In this document: positions 52,034 through 63,472 of the stretch, piece by piece
Numbering within the stretch: position 1 is the first letter of the stretch
How the letters are laid out: every line of letters begins with the position of its first letter
NCBI GenBank assembly: GCA_937776645.1
Contig: CALMRI010000020.1
Span: 1-64,000 of the forward strand
DNA length: 64,000 bases
Reading direction: 5' to 3'
DNA from: an uncultured Alphaproteobacteria bacterium
Lineage (GTDB): Bacteria; Pseudomonadota; Alphaproteobacteria; Thalassobaculales; Thalassobaculaceae
The notes under the pieces: model-generated
What the model was told of the DNA's origin: nothing
Seen by the model: the letters and a program-made list of their open reading frames with translations, nothing else
Database searches by the model: none
Program-made: the position numbers and the translations under genes

Positions 52034-52498
52034 TTACTCGCGGAAGGCTTTGTGCCGTACCCGGTCGCCCTTGGCGATGCCTAGCCGGGCCGCCGTCCCG
52101 CCGCGCAGTTCAAGCACCGCCAACACCCGCCCATGCGAAGAAATCGTATCCAGAGATTGCGGTACCGCGCGCTCGTGGATATGGGAAATGCGCCCATCAC
52201 GGCGAATAAACAGCATGTCGAGAGGGATCATCGTGTTCTTCATCCACATCGCCTGCCTCAGCTCCTTAGGGTAGACGAAGAGCATACCGGCATTGGCCGC
52301 CAGGGCGTCCCGGTACATGAGCCCCCGCGCCTTCTCCTCGAAGCTTCTGGCGATCTCCACCTGGAATTTAAGCTTGGTGCCGGCGGCGGTGACGATCGAC
52401 AGCGGCTCATTCGGCTGGCTCTGCGCCTGCGCCCGCGTCCCGACAGCACCGACCGACGCGAACAACAGCGCCAAGCTGAACAATATCGTTCTGATCAT
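52034..52498 (-). CDS. DUF192 domain secreted protein
   Basis: A 154-aa protein from ATG 52498 with a signal peptide (MIRTILFSLALLFASVGAVG, cleavage near TRAQAQ) and a DUF192 domain: VEIARSFEEKARGLMYRDAL, GMLFVYPKELRQAMWMKNTM, PLDMLFIRRDGRISHIHERA, VLELRGGTAARLGIAKGDRV. The family is widespread and its biochemical role is unknown. The start overlaps the stop of the HDAC gene by four bases, so the pair is coupled. Confidence 0.92.
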   Translation of the reverse strand: MIRTILFSLALLFASVGAVGTRAQAQSQPNEPLSIVTAAGTKLKFQVEIARSFEEKARGLMYRDALAANAGMLFVYPKELRQAMWMKNTMIPLDMLFIRRDGRISHIHERAVPQSLDTISSHGRVLAVLELRGGTAARLGIAKGDRVRHKAFRE

Positions 52499-53622
52499 AG
52501 CCTTCCCACCTCCGCGATAACCCCTCGAACCTCTGGTCGGACCGGTCCCCAATTCGGCGGATCGGTCAGGGTCGAGAACCAATGCTCAGGCGGGTTCCGC
52601 CCCTTGGAATGGTTCCAGCTCAGCGCCCGCAGAACGGTCTGTCCGGCGAACGAAAGACTGTCCGGCGGGGTGATCTGATTCAACCGCGCCCAAATTCCAG
52701 TCCAGGCCCGTGCCACCGCCCAGGGATTATAACCACCGCCGCCGATGACCAGAACCCGAGGCGCCAGGGTGGAAACCTGCTCCACCGCCCGCCAAAGCGC
52801 CCCGTTCGACAGCGCCAGCTTGCTCTGCGGGTCATCGGCGAGGCCATCGCAGCCGGATTGAATGACCACGGCGCTCGGCTTGAAGGAGGCCCCCAACGGC
52901 AGCACCGCCTCGGCGATCACCGCATCCAGCTCGCTGTCATTGAATTGCGGCGGCACCGGCAGGTTCCGCGCCATCCCCCCGGCCCGATCATTGAGCGGCC
53001 CGGTTTGCGGCCAGCGCCCGTCCTCATGCACCGAGATGGTCAGCACCCGATCCTGGTCATGAAAGGCGTCCTGCACCCCGTCGCCGTGATGCGCGTCGAG
53101 ATCCACATAGAGCACCCGCTCAAGCCCGTCATCCAGCATCGCCAGGATCGCCAACACCGGGTCATTGAAGAAGCAGAAGCCAGAGGCCATCGCCGGGCGG
53201 CCATGATGGGTGCCGCCGGCCAGAGAGTGGATCACCCCACGCTCCACCCCGGCTAATGCGCGAGCGGCCAGGATGCTGGCGCCGCAAGCCGTGGCCGGCC
53301 GGGAAAAGATCTCCGGAAAGATCGGGTTGCCGTTGCGGCCGATATTATAGCGCTCCTTGACCGTCTCGCTCACCCGGCCGTCGCGCTCAGCCTGCTGGAT
53401 CGCCGCCACATAGTGCGGGTCATGAAACCGGGTCAGCATCTCGGGCGTCGCGATCGGGCTTTCAACGAAGACCGCATCATCGAGCCAGCCAAGCGCCCTT
53501 GTCAGATCCATCACCGGCGTCACCCGGTGGATCGACAGCGGATGGCGTTGACCGTAGCGCGAGCTGCGATAGATCTCGCTGCCGATCATGATCGGGCGGT
53601 TGGGAAAGGCCGGAGGAACCAT
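52495..53622 (-). CDS. Histone deacetylase-family (AcuC/APAH-like) amidohydrolase
   Basis: Zinc-dependent deacetylase of the arginase/HDAC fold, about 375 aa. I prefer ATG 53622 (MVPPAFPNRPIMIGSEIYRS) because IGSEIYR is a conserved family start; ATG 53589 is the alternative. Zinc and catalytic residues: GGTHHGRPAMASGFCFFND, LYVDLDAHHGDGVQDAFHDQ, IQSGCDGLADDPQSKLALS and IGGGGYNPWAVARAW. Bacterial members deacetylate polyamines, acetoin-related proteins or other small amides; the target here is unknown. Confidence 0.92.
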   Translation of the reverse strand: MVPPAFPNRPIMIGSEIYRSSRYGQRHPLSIHRVTPVMDLTRALGWLDDAVFVESPIATPEMLTRFHDPHYVAAIQQAERDGRVSETVKERYNIGRNGNPIFPEIFSRPATACGASILAARALAGVERGVIHSLAGGTHHGRPAMASGFCFFNDPVLAILAMLDDGLERVLYVDLDAHHGDGVQDAFHDQDRVLTISVHEDGRWPQTGPLNDRAGGMARNLPVPPQFNDSELDAVIAEAVLPLGASFKPSAVVIQSGCDGLADDPQSKLALSNGALWRAVEQVSTLAPRVLVIGGGGYNPWAVARAWTGIWARLNQITPPDSLSFAGQTVLRALSWNHSKGRNPPEHWFSTLTDPPNWGPVRPEVRGVIAEVGRL

Positions 53623-53695
53623 CTGCCAACACGTAGCCCGGCACGACGGACTTGCCAAGCATTGCGGGCGGGCCAGGATGCAAACAGCCGCAGCC

Positions 53696-54164
53696 TCAAC
53701 CCGCCGGCAATTCCGCCATCGTACCGCCTTCGGCGCCATACAACGCGTGCGCCCGAGACTCAAACGCCGCGACCATCCGCTTGACCGCCTCGTTGAACAA
53801 AGTGGCGATGATCCTTTGCAGCAAGGCCGACCGGAATTCGAAATCGACATGGAAATCGACCAGGCAGCCATCAGGATGCTGTTTGAAGATCCAATGATTG
53901 TGGAGGTATTTGAAAGGTCCGTCGGCATATTCGACATCGATCCGGCAGCCCGCCCGATCCAATTTCACCTTCGAGGTGAACCGTTCCCGGACCAGTTTAT
54001 AGCCAATCATCAGGTCGGCGACGACCAACTCGGCGCTGGCCTGGCGGATCCGGGCGCCAACGCACCAGGGCAGGAATTCGGGATACCGACGCACATCGGC
54101 GACCAGATCGAAGATCAGTTCCGGGCGAAACGGGATCACCCGCTGTTCTGAATGAGACCGTCAT
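53696..54164 (-). CDS. Coq10/RatA START-domain protein (one apparent frameshift)
   Basis: Polyketide-cyclase/START-fold protein of about 155 aa, the bacterial homologue of the ubiquinone-binding protein Coq10. The conserved core is RPELIFDLVADVRRYPEFLP, WCVGARI, ERFTSKVKL and YADGPFKYLHNHWIF. The start region HSEQRV is in frame with the core, but the only good start, ATG 54164 (MTV), is displaced by one extra base at about 54154-54158. RatA toxin names given by automated pipelines are not supported by context: it sits beside lipA and pdh genes, as in other alphaproteobacteria. Confidence 0.87.
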
Positions 54165-54178
54165 CCTGCTCTCTGCCG

Positions 54179-55178
54179 CTAAAGCACCGAGGTGGCCATG
54201 CGGGCCAGCCCCTCAAGGCGGGTTCCACCGCCGGCCAGCTTGTTTTCCCGCGCCGCTCGCAGCCGGGTAAAATCATCGCCGGCGTGATACGAAGACCGGG
54301 TCAACGGCGCGGCCGAAACCATCAGGAACCCCTTGCCAAACGCGGTCCGCTCATAGCCAGCGAACTCGTCCGGTTCAACGAAGCGATCAACACCATGGTG
54401 CTTTACGGTTGGCTGCAGATATTGGCCGATAGTCAGAAAATCGATATCCGCCGAACGCATGTCGTCCATCACCTGATGCACTTCCTCGCGGGTCTCGCCG
54501 AGGCCAACCATCAGGCCCGACTTGGTGAACATCGCCGGGTCCAATTCCTTGACCCGGTCGAGCAGCCGCAGGGAATGAAAATACCGTGAGCCGGGCCGCA
54601 CCTCGGTATAGAGCCGGGGCACGGTTTCCAGATTATGATTGAAGACATCAGGGCGAGCCTCGACCACGACCTCAAGCGCGCCGTCCTTCTTCAAGAAATC
54701 CGGCGTCAAGATCTCGATCGTCGTGCCGGGGGAAGCCCGCCGGATCGCCCGAATAGTCTCGGCGAAATGGCTTGCGCCACCATCGACCAAATCATCGCGA
54801 TCGACCGAGGTGATGACGATATGCTCCAGCCCCAGCCGCGCCACCGCCTGGCCGACATTTTCCGGTTCCTGCGAGTCGAGGGCGCCGGGCTTGCCGGTCG
54901 CCACATTGCAGAAGGTGCAGGCTCGGGTGCAGATCGCGCCCATGATCATCATCGTCGCGTGTTTCTTGGCCCAGCACTCGCCTATATTCGGGCAGGCTGC
55001 TTCCTCGCAGACCGTGTGCAGGTTCCACTCGCGCATCAACGCACGGGTCTGGTGATAGACCGGCGAGGTTGGCGCCTTGACCCTGATCCACGCTGGCTTG
55101 CGCTTGATCGGGTTGTCCGGCTTATGCGCCTTTTCCGGGTGGCGTTCGGCGCCGACGCGGGGGAGGTGCCTCGGTCAT
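54179..55178 (-). CDS. lipA: Lipoyl synthase (one apparent frameshift)
   Basis: Radical-SAM enzyme that inserts two sulfurs into protein-bound octanoyl groups to make lipoate, needed by the pyruvate dehydrogenase encoded next door. The auxiliary cluster motif [12 protein letters not shown] and the radical-SAM motif CTRACTFC are complete. The N-terminus is in another frame: ATG 55178 gives MTEAPP, then removal of one base from GGGGG (55159-55163) restores [20 protein letters not shown] and [20 protein letters not shown]. Corrected length 332 aa, normal. Without the correction only a TTG/ATG start at 55039 is available, which lacks the conserved leader. Confidence 0.95.
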
Positions 55179-55411
55179 TTTGTTTGTGCGCCTCCGTCAT
55201 GCCGGCGCACGCAGAGCACCGGGCTTTCAACTTTCACCGCGCCCTGGCGAACGGCGGGCCAGCCGGCGTGACGAATGCGGAAACAGCCAGACGGCGCCCA
55301 ACAATGCTTGCCATCCTCACACGTAAAGAACTCCGTCGCCCTCCCATTCCCAGGACGACAATGAAATTTTCCCGGCCAGCGGTATGTCTACTCCCGAATG
55401 ACGCCTTATGA

Positions 55412-56825
55412 TCAAAAATGAACCGCCCGGCCATAAGCATCAAGCACGGATTCATGCATCATTTCCGACAAGGTCGGGTGCGGGAACACCGTGTGCATCA
55501 GCTCGGCCTCGGTTGACTCCAAGCTACGGGCGATGGTGTAGCCCTGGATCATCTCGGTCACTTCGGCGCCGATCATATGGGCGCCCAGAAGCTCGCCGGT
55601 CTTGGCGTCGAACACCGTCTTGACCAGCCCCTCCGGCTCGCCCAGCGCGATCGCCTTGCCGTTGCCCATGAATGGGAAGCGGCCGACCTTGACGGCGTGG
55701 CCCGCCGCCTTGGCCGCCGCCTCGGTCATGCCGACGCTGGCGACCTGTGGGCGGCAATAGGTGCAACCGGGGATATTGCCGGTATCAAGTGGGTGCACGC
55801 CCTTCACCCCGGCGATTTTCTCGACGCAGATCACCCCTTCATGGCTCGCCTTATGGGCCAGCCAGGGCGGGCCAACCAGATCACCAATGGCATAGATCCC
55901 CGGCTCACCGGTTTGACACCACTGATCGATCTCCACATGGGTACGGTCGACCTTGATCTTCGTGCCCTCAAGGCCGATATCCTCGACATTGCCGACGATG
56001 CCGACAGCCAGGATCACTTTGTCGACCTCGATCACCAGCGACTTTCCGCCGAGCCTCGACGGTCACCGCCGCCCCCTTGGCGGAGGCCTTAACCGAGGCT
56101 ACCTTGGCCGCCGTTATCAGCTTCATGCCTTGCTTGGTGAAAGCCTTGTGCGCGAAGGCGGAGATTTCTTCGTCCTCGACCGGCAGTACCCTGTCCAGCA
56201 CCTCGACCACGGTCACCTCGGCGCCCATGTCCCGGTAGAAGCTGGCGAACTCGATACCAATAGCGCCAGAACCGATCACCAACAGCGATTTGGGCATCGC
56301 ATCGGGCACCATGGCCTCGCGATAGGTCCAGATCGTCTTGCCATCAGGTTCCATGCCAGGAAGCGTGCGGGCCCGCGCGCCGGTGGCTAGGATGATGTGC
56401 TTGCCAACCAGATCCGCGACCTTCTTGCCGTCCTTCTCGACCAGCAGTCTCCGCGCGCCGGCAGCCCCGCCGTTGAGCTTTCCGTGGCCATCGAACACGG
56501 TGACCTTGTTCTTCTTCAGCAGATGCCCAATGCCACCGGAAAGCTGCTTGGCGACACCGCGCGAACGTTTAACCACTTTATCAAGATCGAACGATATGTC
56601 CTTGGCACTTAATCCATATTGATCAAGATTCTGCAGAGTATGGTAGATCTCCGAGGAGCGCAGCAGCGCCTTGGTCGGGATACAGCCCCAGTTCAAACAG
56701 ATGCCGCCAAGATGCGCCCGCTCGACCACCGCCGCCTTCAGCCCAAGCTGCGCCGCTCGGATCGCCGCGACATAGCCGCCAGGACCACCGCCAACGACGA
56801 TAACATCGAAATTGGTGTCGGCCAT
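55412..56825 (-). CDS. lpdA: Dihydrolipoyl dehydrogenase, E3 (one apparent frameshift)
   Basis: Flavoprotein E3 that reoxidises dihydrolipoamide in 2-oxoacid dehydrogenase complexes, about 470 aa corrected. FAD motif VIVVGGGPGGYVAAIRAAQL, redox disulfide GGICLNWGCIPTK, NAD motif LLVIGSGAIGIEFASFYRDM, and the second FAD site GIYAIGDLVGPPWLAHKA. The C-terminal dimer-interface HPTLSEMMHE is present. The frame changes once, from VEARRKVAG to the expected VEARGKSLVIEVDK, through an extra base at about 56046-56050. Nine bases separate it from the E2 gene. Intact motifs on both sides argue for a sequence error. Confidence 0.95.
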
Positions 56826-56834
56826 CGGTGCCTC

Positions 56835-58111
56835 CTACAGCAGCATCGTCAGGGGGTCTTCGATCAGTTTCTTGAACGTCGCCAAAAATTCGGCCCCGAT
56901 CGCGCCATCGACAACACGGTGATCCACCGAGAGGGTGCAGCTCATCACCGTTGCGATGGCCAGCGCGCCGTCCTTGACCACCGCACGCTGGGCGCCGGCG
57001 CCAACCGCCAGGATCGCGCCTTGCGGCGGATTGATGACGGCAGCGAATTCCTTGACCCCGAACATACCGAGATTGGAGATCGAGAAGGTACCGCCCTGGT
57101 ATTCCTCGGGCATCAGCTTGCCGTCACGGGCTCGGGCTGCCAGATCCTTCATTTCGGACGCTATCTCGGCCAGCCCCTTGTTCTGAGCGCCGCGAATGAC
57201 CGGGGTAATCAGCCCACCTTCGATCGCCACGGCGACCGAGATGTCGACGGAGTGATAGACACGGGTCTCGGATTCGGTCCACGAAGCGTTGGCCGCCGGC
57301 ACCTGTTTAAGCGCAATGGCGGCCGCCTTGATCACCAGATCATTCACCGAGACCTTGCCGTCGGCGAGCTTCTCATTGAGCTTCTTGCGGGTTGCGAGCA
57401 GGGCGTCGATCTCGCAATCCACGGTCATGTAGAAATGCGGCGCGAACTGCTTGGACTCCGTCAGACGGCGGGCGATGACCTTGCGCATCGTGGTGTTCGG
57501 TATCGCGTCATAGGTTGGCAGCCCGGCACGTCGGCGCTTGGCGGGGTGGCGGTAAAGGCGGCCGGCCCTTGCGCGCTCGGAGCCGGCGCGGCGGAAGTCC
57601 GCGGCCCACTGGCGATCACCGCCTCGACATCCATTTTGACGACCCGCCCGTTCGGACCACTGCCGGCAACCCCTGATAGATCCACCCCGGCCTGTTCGGC
57701 CATCCGGCGAGCCAACGGGCTAGCGAAAACCCGACCTCCCGCAGCAGCGCCAACTGGAGCCGGAGCCACCGGCGCGCAGGAGCGCTGGATTGGGGCGGTT
57801 GAAGTTGGGACCGTTGGGGCCGGAGCAGCGCCGGCCGTTCGGCTCATGTCGATATCGCCGGCGCTTTCTCCGTCTTCAAGCACGATCGCGATCAGGGCGT
57901 TGACCGGGACACCCTCGGTGCCTGCGGCAACCAGGATCTTGCCCATGATCCCTTCATCGATCGCCTCGATTTCCATCGTCGCCTTGTCGGTTTCGATCTC
58001 AGCGATCACGTCGCCCGGCGTGATTGCATCGCCTTCCTGCTTGTGCCAGACGACGAGCTTGCCCTCGGTCATGGTCGGCGAAAGCGCGGGCATCAAAATC
58101 TGAATGGTCAT
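56835..58111 (-). CDS. pdhC: Pyruvate dehydrogenase E2, dihydrolipoamide acetyltransferase (one apparent frameshift)
   Basis: E2 core of pyruvate dehydrogenase, 426 aa corrected. One lipoyl domain ([20 protein letters not shown], with the lipoyl lysine in [12 protein letters not shown]), an Ala/Pro linker, the E1/E3-binding domain (VFASPLARRMAEQAGVDLSG) and the catalytic domain with SVNDLVIKAAAIALKQVP and the active histidine in LSVDHRVVDGAIGAEFL. A missing G at about 57521-57524 breaks the frame between VPGL and PTYDAIPNTTMRKVIARR. Lies 13 bases after pdhB. Confidence 0.95.
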
Positions 58112-58124
58112 GGCTATTTCCCTC

Positions 58125-59511
58125 TCACCCGCGATAGCAGACGGATTTTACCGCCGCGACGATCGTAGCCACTTGTGGCAACGCCAGTTTCTCTAGATTG
58201 GCCGCATAAGGCATCGGCACGTCCTCGCCAGCGACCCGAATGACCGGTGCGTCGAGATGATCAAACGCCTGCTCCATCACCAGCGCAGCGATCTCCGAGC
58301 CCATGCCGCAGGTCGGCCAACCCTCTTCCACCGAGACGATCCGGTTGGTTTTCTTGACCGACGCGACAATGGTCGCACGATCCAAAGGCCGGATCGAGCG
58401 TAGATCGATCACTTCGCCTCGATCCCCTCGGCGGCCAGTGCCTCGGCCGCTTCCAACGCCTTACCGACCATGACCGAAAACGCGGTGATGGTCACGTCGG
58501 TGCCGGCACGGACGATTTTCGCCTTGCCGATCGGCACCGTGAATTCGGGATCGGTGGGCACTTCAAAGCTCTGCCCGTAAAGCGCCTCGTTTTCCAGTAC
58601 GATGACCGGGTTTGGGTCCCGGATCGCCGATTTAAGCAGGCCCTTGGCGTCCGCCGCCGACCAGGGCGCGACGACCTTCAGGCCCGGGCAATGGGCGTAC
58701 CAACTGGTGTAATCCTGGGAATGCTGGGCGCCGACCCGCGAGGCAGCGCCATTCGGGCCGCGAAAGACGATCGGGCACCCCATCTGGCCACCGGACATGT
58801 ATAAGGTCTTGGCGGCGGAATTTATAATGTGGTCCATCGCCTGCATGGCGAAGTTAAAGGTCATGAATTCAATCACCGGCTTCAGATCGCCAAAGGCCGC
58901 ACCAACGCCCAGTCCGGCGAAACCATGCTCCGTGATCGGCGTATCGATCACCCGACGGTCACCAAACTCCTGCAGCAGGCCCTGGGTGACCTTATAGGCA
59001 CCCTGATACTCGCCCACCTCTTCGCCCATCACAAAGACCGTCTCGTCGCGGCGCATTTCCTCGGCCATCGCGTCACGCAGGGCTTCGCGCACGGTCTGTG
59101 TCTTGGTGTCGGCGAAAAACCGAGCATCGTCAACATCAACGATGGCGGCGGCGGGTGGCCGGAAACAATAGCCGGCGCGGCCAGCGGTTCAGCCAACGGC
59201 GCGGCGCCAGCCGATATGGGAGCCGTCGGTACAGGCGCAGCGACGGCGTCCAGGGCCGAGGCATCTTCGCCCTCTTCAAGCAGAATCGCGATCGGCGTAT
59301 TCACCGGCACGTTCTCCGTCCCTCCGGCCACCAGGATCCGGCCCAGCGTGCCTTCCTCGACCGCCTCGATCTCCATGGTCGCCTTATCGGTCTCGATTTC
59401 GGCGATCACATCACCCGGGGCGACGGCATCCCCCTCGGCCTTCAGCCATTGAGTCAGCTTTCCCTCGGTCATCGTCGGCGAGAGAGCCGGCATTAGAATC
59501 TGGATCGGCAT
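58125..59511 (-). CDS. pdhB: Pyruvate dehydrogenase E1 beta with N-terminal lipoyl domain (two apparent frameshifts)
   Basis: E1-beta, about 462 aa corrected. As is typical of alphaproteobacteria it begins with a lipoyl domain ([20 protein letters not shown], lysine in [12 protein letters not shown]) and an Ala/Pro linker before the transketolase-like core ([60 protein letters not shown]). One shift lies in the linker near 59150-59156, and one near 58414 where a missing base separates GIEA from [20 protein letters not shown]. The last part ([20 protein letters not shown]) completes the fold. Confidence 0.94.
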
Positions 59512-59618
59512 TCCAAGTCCCCCTTGATTCTACAGCTGCATCCAACAGCTGGGCTCCAACGGCAGACGTTCACCAACGCCGAAGCGTCTGGCGGGCCGCC
59601 GTTGAGTGCATCCGTAGT

Positions 59619-60665
59619 TCAGGCCTCAACCAAGATGTCCGTATAAAGCTCGCCAGGACCCGGCTCCGGGCTGGACTGCGCGAAATCGGCGGCTTCGGTC
59701 ACCACGGATCGTATATCGCGATCCATCCCCTTCAGCTCATCATCGCCTACCCCAGCCTCGGCCAGACGGGCGCAAAGGTTGTCGATTGGGTCATTCTCCT
59801 GACGCATCCGGTTGACTTCGTCCTTGGTGCGATACTTAGCCGGATCAGACATTGAATGACCGCGATAGCGATAGGTCTTCATCTCCAAGATATAAGGACC
59901 CTTGCCGGCGCTGGCATGGGCCACTGCCTTTTCGCCCGCCGCCTTGACCGCCAGCACGTCCATGCCATCAACCTCGATCCCGGGAATGCCGTAAGCCGCG
60001 CCCCGCTGCGCCAGCGAGTCCCCGGCCGCGCCCCGGTTCACCGAGGTGCCCATGGCGTATTTATTATTCTCAATCACATAAATGCAGGGCAGCTTCCAGA
60101 GCGCCGCCATGTTGAAGCTTTCATACACCTGCCCCTGGTTGGCCGCGCCATCACCGAGATAGGTCAAGCAAACTGCGTTCTCGCCCTTATATTTATGGGC
60201 GAAAGCCAAGCCAGTGCCGATCGGAACCTGGGCTGCGACAATGCCGTGGCCGCCAAAGAAATTCTTCTCGCGGCTGAACATGTGCATGCTGCCACCCTTG
60301 CCTTTGGAATAGCCGCCAATGCGCCCGGTCAATTCCGCCATGACGCCGCGTGCCTCCATGCCGGTTGCCAGCATGTGGCCGTGATCGCGATAGCTGGTCA
60401 CCACCGTCGAGGCCTCGTTGATCGCCGCCTGCATACCGACCACAACCGCTTCCTGGCCGATATAGAGATGGCAGAAACCGCCGATCAGCCCCATGCCATA
60501 CATCTGCCCGGCTTTCTCCTCGAAACGCCGGATCAACAGCATGTCGCCGTAATATTTCAGCAACTCGTCACGCGATGCAGCGACGATCTTGCCGGGCCTT
60601 ACCAATTTGCCACCCTTTCGGGCCGCCGGCCGCCGAGTTGCGGCTTTGCTAGCGGGTTTTGCCAT
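59619..60665 (-). CDS. pdhA: Pyruvate dehydrogenase E1 alpha
   Basis: Thiamine-diphosphate-dependent E1-alpha, 348 aa from ATG 60665. A basic/Ala leader (MAKPASKAATRRPAARKGGK) precedes the core ELLKYYGDMLLIRRFEEKAG. The TPP/Mg motif is YLGDGAANQGQVYESFNMAA, with the conserved ENNKYAMGTSVNR, and the loop YRYRGHSMSDPAKYRTKDEV. An AT-rich region with a possible promoter lies upstream. First gene of the pdhA-pdhB-pdhC-lpd cluster, with lipA downstream to lipoylate the E2 and E1-beta domains. Confidence 0.97.
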   Translation of the reverse strand: MAKPASKAATRRPAARKGGKLVRPGKIVAASRDELLKYYGDMLLIRRFEEKAGQMYGMGLIGGFCHLYIGQEAVVVGMQAAINEASTVVTSYRDHGHMLATGMEARGVMAELTGRIGGYSKGKGGSMHMFSREKNFFGGHGIVAAQVPIGTGLAFAHKYKGENAVCLTYLGDGAANQGQVYESFNMAALWKLPCIYVIENNKYAMGTSVNRGAAGDSLAQRGAAYGIPGIEVDGMDVLAVKAAGEKAVAHASAGKGPYILEMKTYRYRGHSMSDPAKYRTKDEVNRMRQENDPIDNLCARLAEAGVGDDELKGMDRDIRSVVTEAADFAQSSPEPGPGELYTDILVEA

Positions 60666-60746
60666 GGCTTCCTCTTCATACCTTCCGGAGCGACGCTGCC
60701 AGATCGAGGTCCAAGAAATCAGAACCATACAGAAATAAGCCAAAAA

Positions 60747-60774
60747 CCATTATTTTTCAAGAACTCTAAGTCAA
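60747..60774 (-). promoter_or_regulatory. Possible pdhA promoter
   Basis: On the minus strand TTGACT (60774-60769), a 16-base spacer and TAATGG (60752-60747) lie about 80 bases before the pdhA ATG, in an AT-rich stretch unlike the surrounding sequence. Confidence 0.4.
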
Positions 60775-60872
60775 TGAAAACACTTCAATAAAACTATATT
60801 AACCATAAAATGGGTAAGGTTGCTTTAAGCAAAGTCACCAAGTCGAGCATTATTGTCGAAACGCGGCTCGGA

Positions 60873-61184
60873 TTACTTGGAAAGCAACAGGACGACGTCA
60901 TCGGGATGGCTGAAGTTCAGCAGTCGACGCCCCTGCTCTTCAACCATGTCGGCGTCAAGGCTTTCCGAGCGCAGCATCCGCACCCGACGCTCCAAACCCT
61001 CCCGCCGGTCATCAAGAGACCCGCGCGAGACCTCGGCCTCAGTGATCAACTGGTCCAGCTGCCGCCAAGCTAACATGCCACGATCACCTTGGATCGAGTG
61101 ATAGACAAAATAGGCGACGAGCAAACAGCCGAGCATCGGGCCGATCATGTGGCGCGCCCGTCGTTTGATAGCTGTATTCGCCAT
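60873..61184 (-). CDS. ftsB: Cell division protein FtsB/DivIC
   Basis: Septum formation initiator, 103 aa: one membrane helix (IGPMLGCLLVAYFVYHSIQG) followed by a coiled coil (LAWRQLDQLITEAEVSRGSL, DDRREGLERRVRMLRSESLD) and the tail ERARR-like EEQGRRLLNFSHPDDVVLL. This is the FtsB/DivIC pattern and its usual place between eno and pdhA in alphaproteobacteria. A good GGAGAGAACC ribosome-binding site precedes the ATG. Confidence 0.92.
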   Translation of the reverse strand: MANTAIKRRARHMIGPMLGCLLVAYFVYHSIQGDRGMLAWRQLDQLITEAEVSRGSLDDRREGLERRVRMLRSESLDADMVEEQGRRLLNFSHPDDVVLLLSK

Positions 61185-61382
61185 GGTTCTCTCCGGATGT
61201 GGCTAATTGAATCACCACCGATTCGCCGGGTCAACGTGAACGAAACAGGAATCAATCCGTAAAAATTTTCGAATTACCGACAAGATTGGCTAATTCGACA
61301 GCGATACGGATTTGAATACGTGAAATCGAAAGACCGCGCGGCACAAAGCTCGCATCGCGCATCATCCTGATAAAATAAACCG

Positions 61383-61832
61383 ATGAAATTGGAATCATTC
61401 GCTTCTTCGTACCGAGGTCTGCTTTCAATCATCGGTTTTACGACGGTTTTAGTCGTCGCCAGCGTTGTCACGTTCTCCCTGGCCCACCCGGCCAATCTCT
61501 CCAACAATGCCTACTTCCAAATAGGCGCGTCCGTTGCCCAACGAACCCAGCCATTCAACCTGCCGAATGGCTGGAAACGCAGATCGGTGGACAAGCGCAT
61601 GACGCCAAAGGGCGACTCGTTCTTTTTCGTTCTGCAAAGCAACGCCCAAAACTCGCCTGTGGAAACCATCGCTTTTGCTTTTCAAGACGCTCCGGCCGCC
61701 AATCTCACAAAATTAATTTAGCAACGTCTGATAGAGGTGCGTCGGTGGTGTCCCGGTTATATCGATGAACTGGTAGCGTCGAGGCTGCCCAATCTCACTG
61801 CCGGCACCACCTTCATGGTGCTGCTGAACTAA
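61383..61832 (+). CDS. Hypothetical membrane-anchored or secreted protein with an in-frame TAG
   Basis: Unrecognised protein. The frame from ATG 61383 has a hydrophobic segment (GLLSIIGFTTVLVVASVVTF) consistent with a signal anchor, then a ~75-residue polar domain ending NLTKLI before TAG 61719-61721. The same frame stays open after it (QRLIEVRRWCPGYIDELVAS, NLTAGTTFMVLLN) to TAA 61830-61832, making 149 codons in all. The single-base change CAG to TAG would explain the interruption, so this is either a recent nonsense mutation or a base error. Composition after the stop remains protein-like. Confidence 0.5.
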
Positions 61833-62013
61833 CCGTCGCCAACGGGGGTGAGGCTGATGATCTTCAAACAAGCCACCGGCGGCATGTTGACCATCGAACG
61901 GGCGGCCATGCACCAAGCCGGGACGAGGTATTTAGATCAACAATCCGCATTGGTTGCTGGCTTCTCTGGGCCGACACCCTCACCATCGCACCGGATTTAT
62001 GAAGCCGCCTCGC

Positions 62014-63324
<1,311 letters not shown>

Positions 63325-63472
63325 TCAGACAGATAACGTCGAAGTCGCGATCGATCAACGTAGAAGCCCGTTCAAGCCTGTTGAATTCAAGAAATTCGAG
63401 CATGACGTTGACAGGGTCTATGGCTATACGATCTTCTGAGCTGACCCAATTACCTTCGGCAGAGGCCGCCCG

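Noticed and set aside
53696-54164. RatA-type toxin of a toxin-antitoxin system
   Set aside because: No antitoxin-like neighbour; position beside lipA and pdh and the START core fit the Coq10 ubiquinone-binding role.
865-59511. Widespread programmed frameshifting as a new recoding system
   Set aside because: Shifts go in both directions, have no shared slip sequence or downstream structure, and vary in position within genes; sequence error explains them better.
61383-61832. TAG read as an amino acid
   Set aside because: TAG serves as the stop of eno, dgt and trmFO in this window and no suppressor tRNA is seen.
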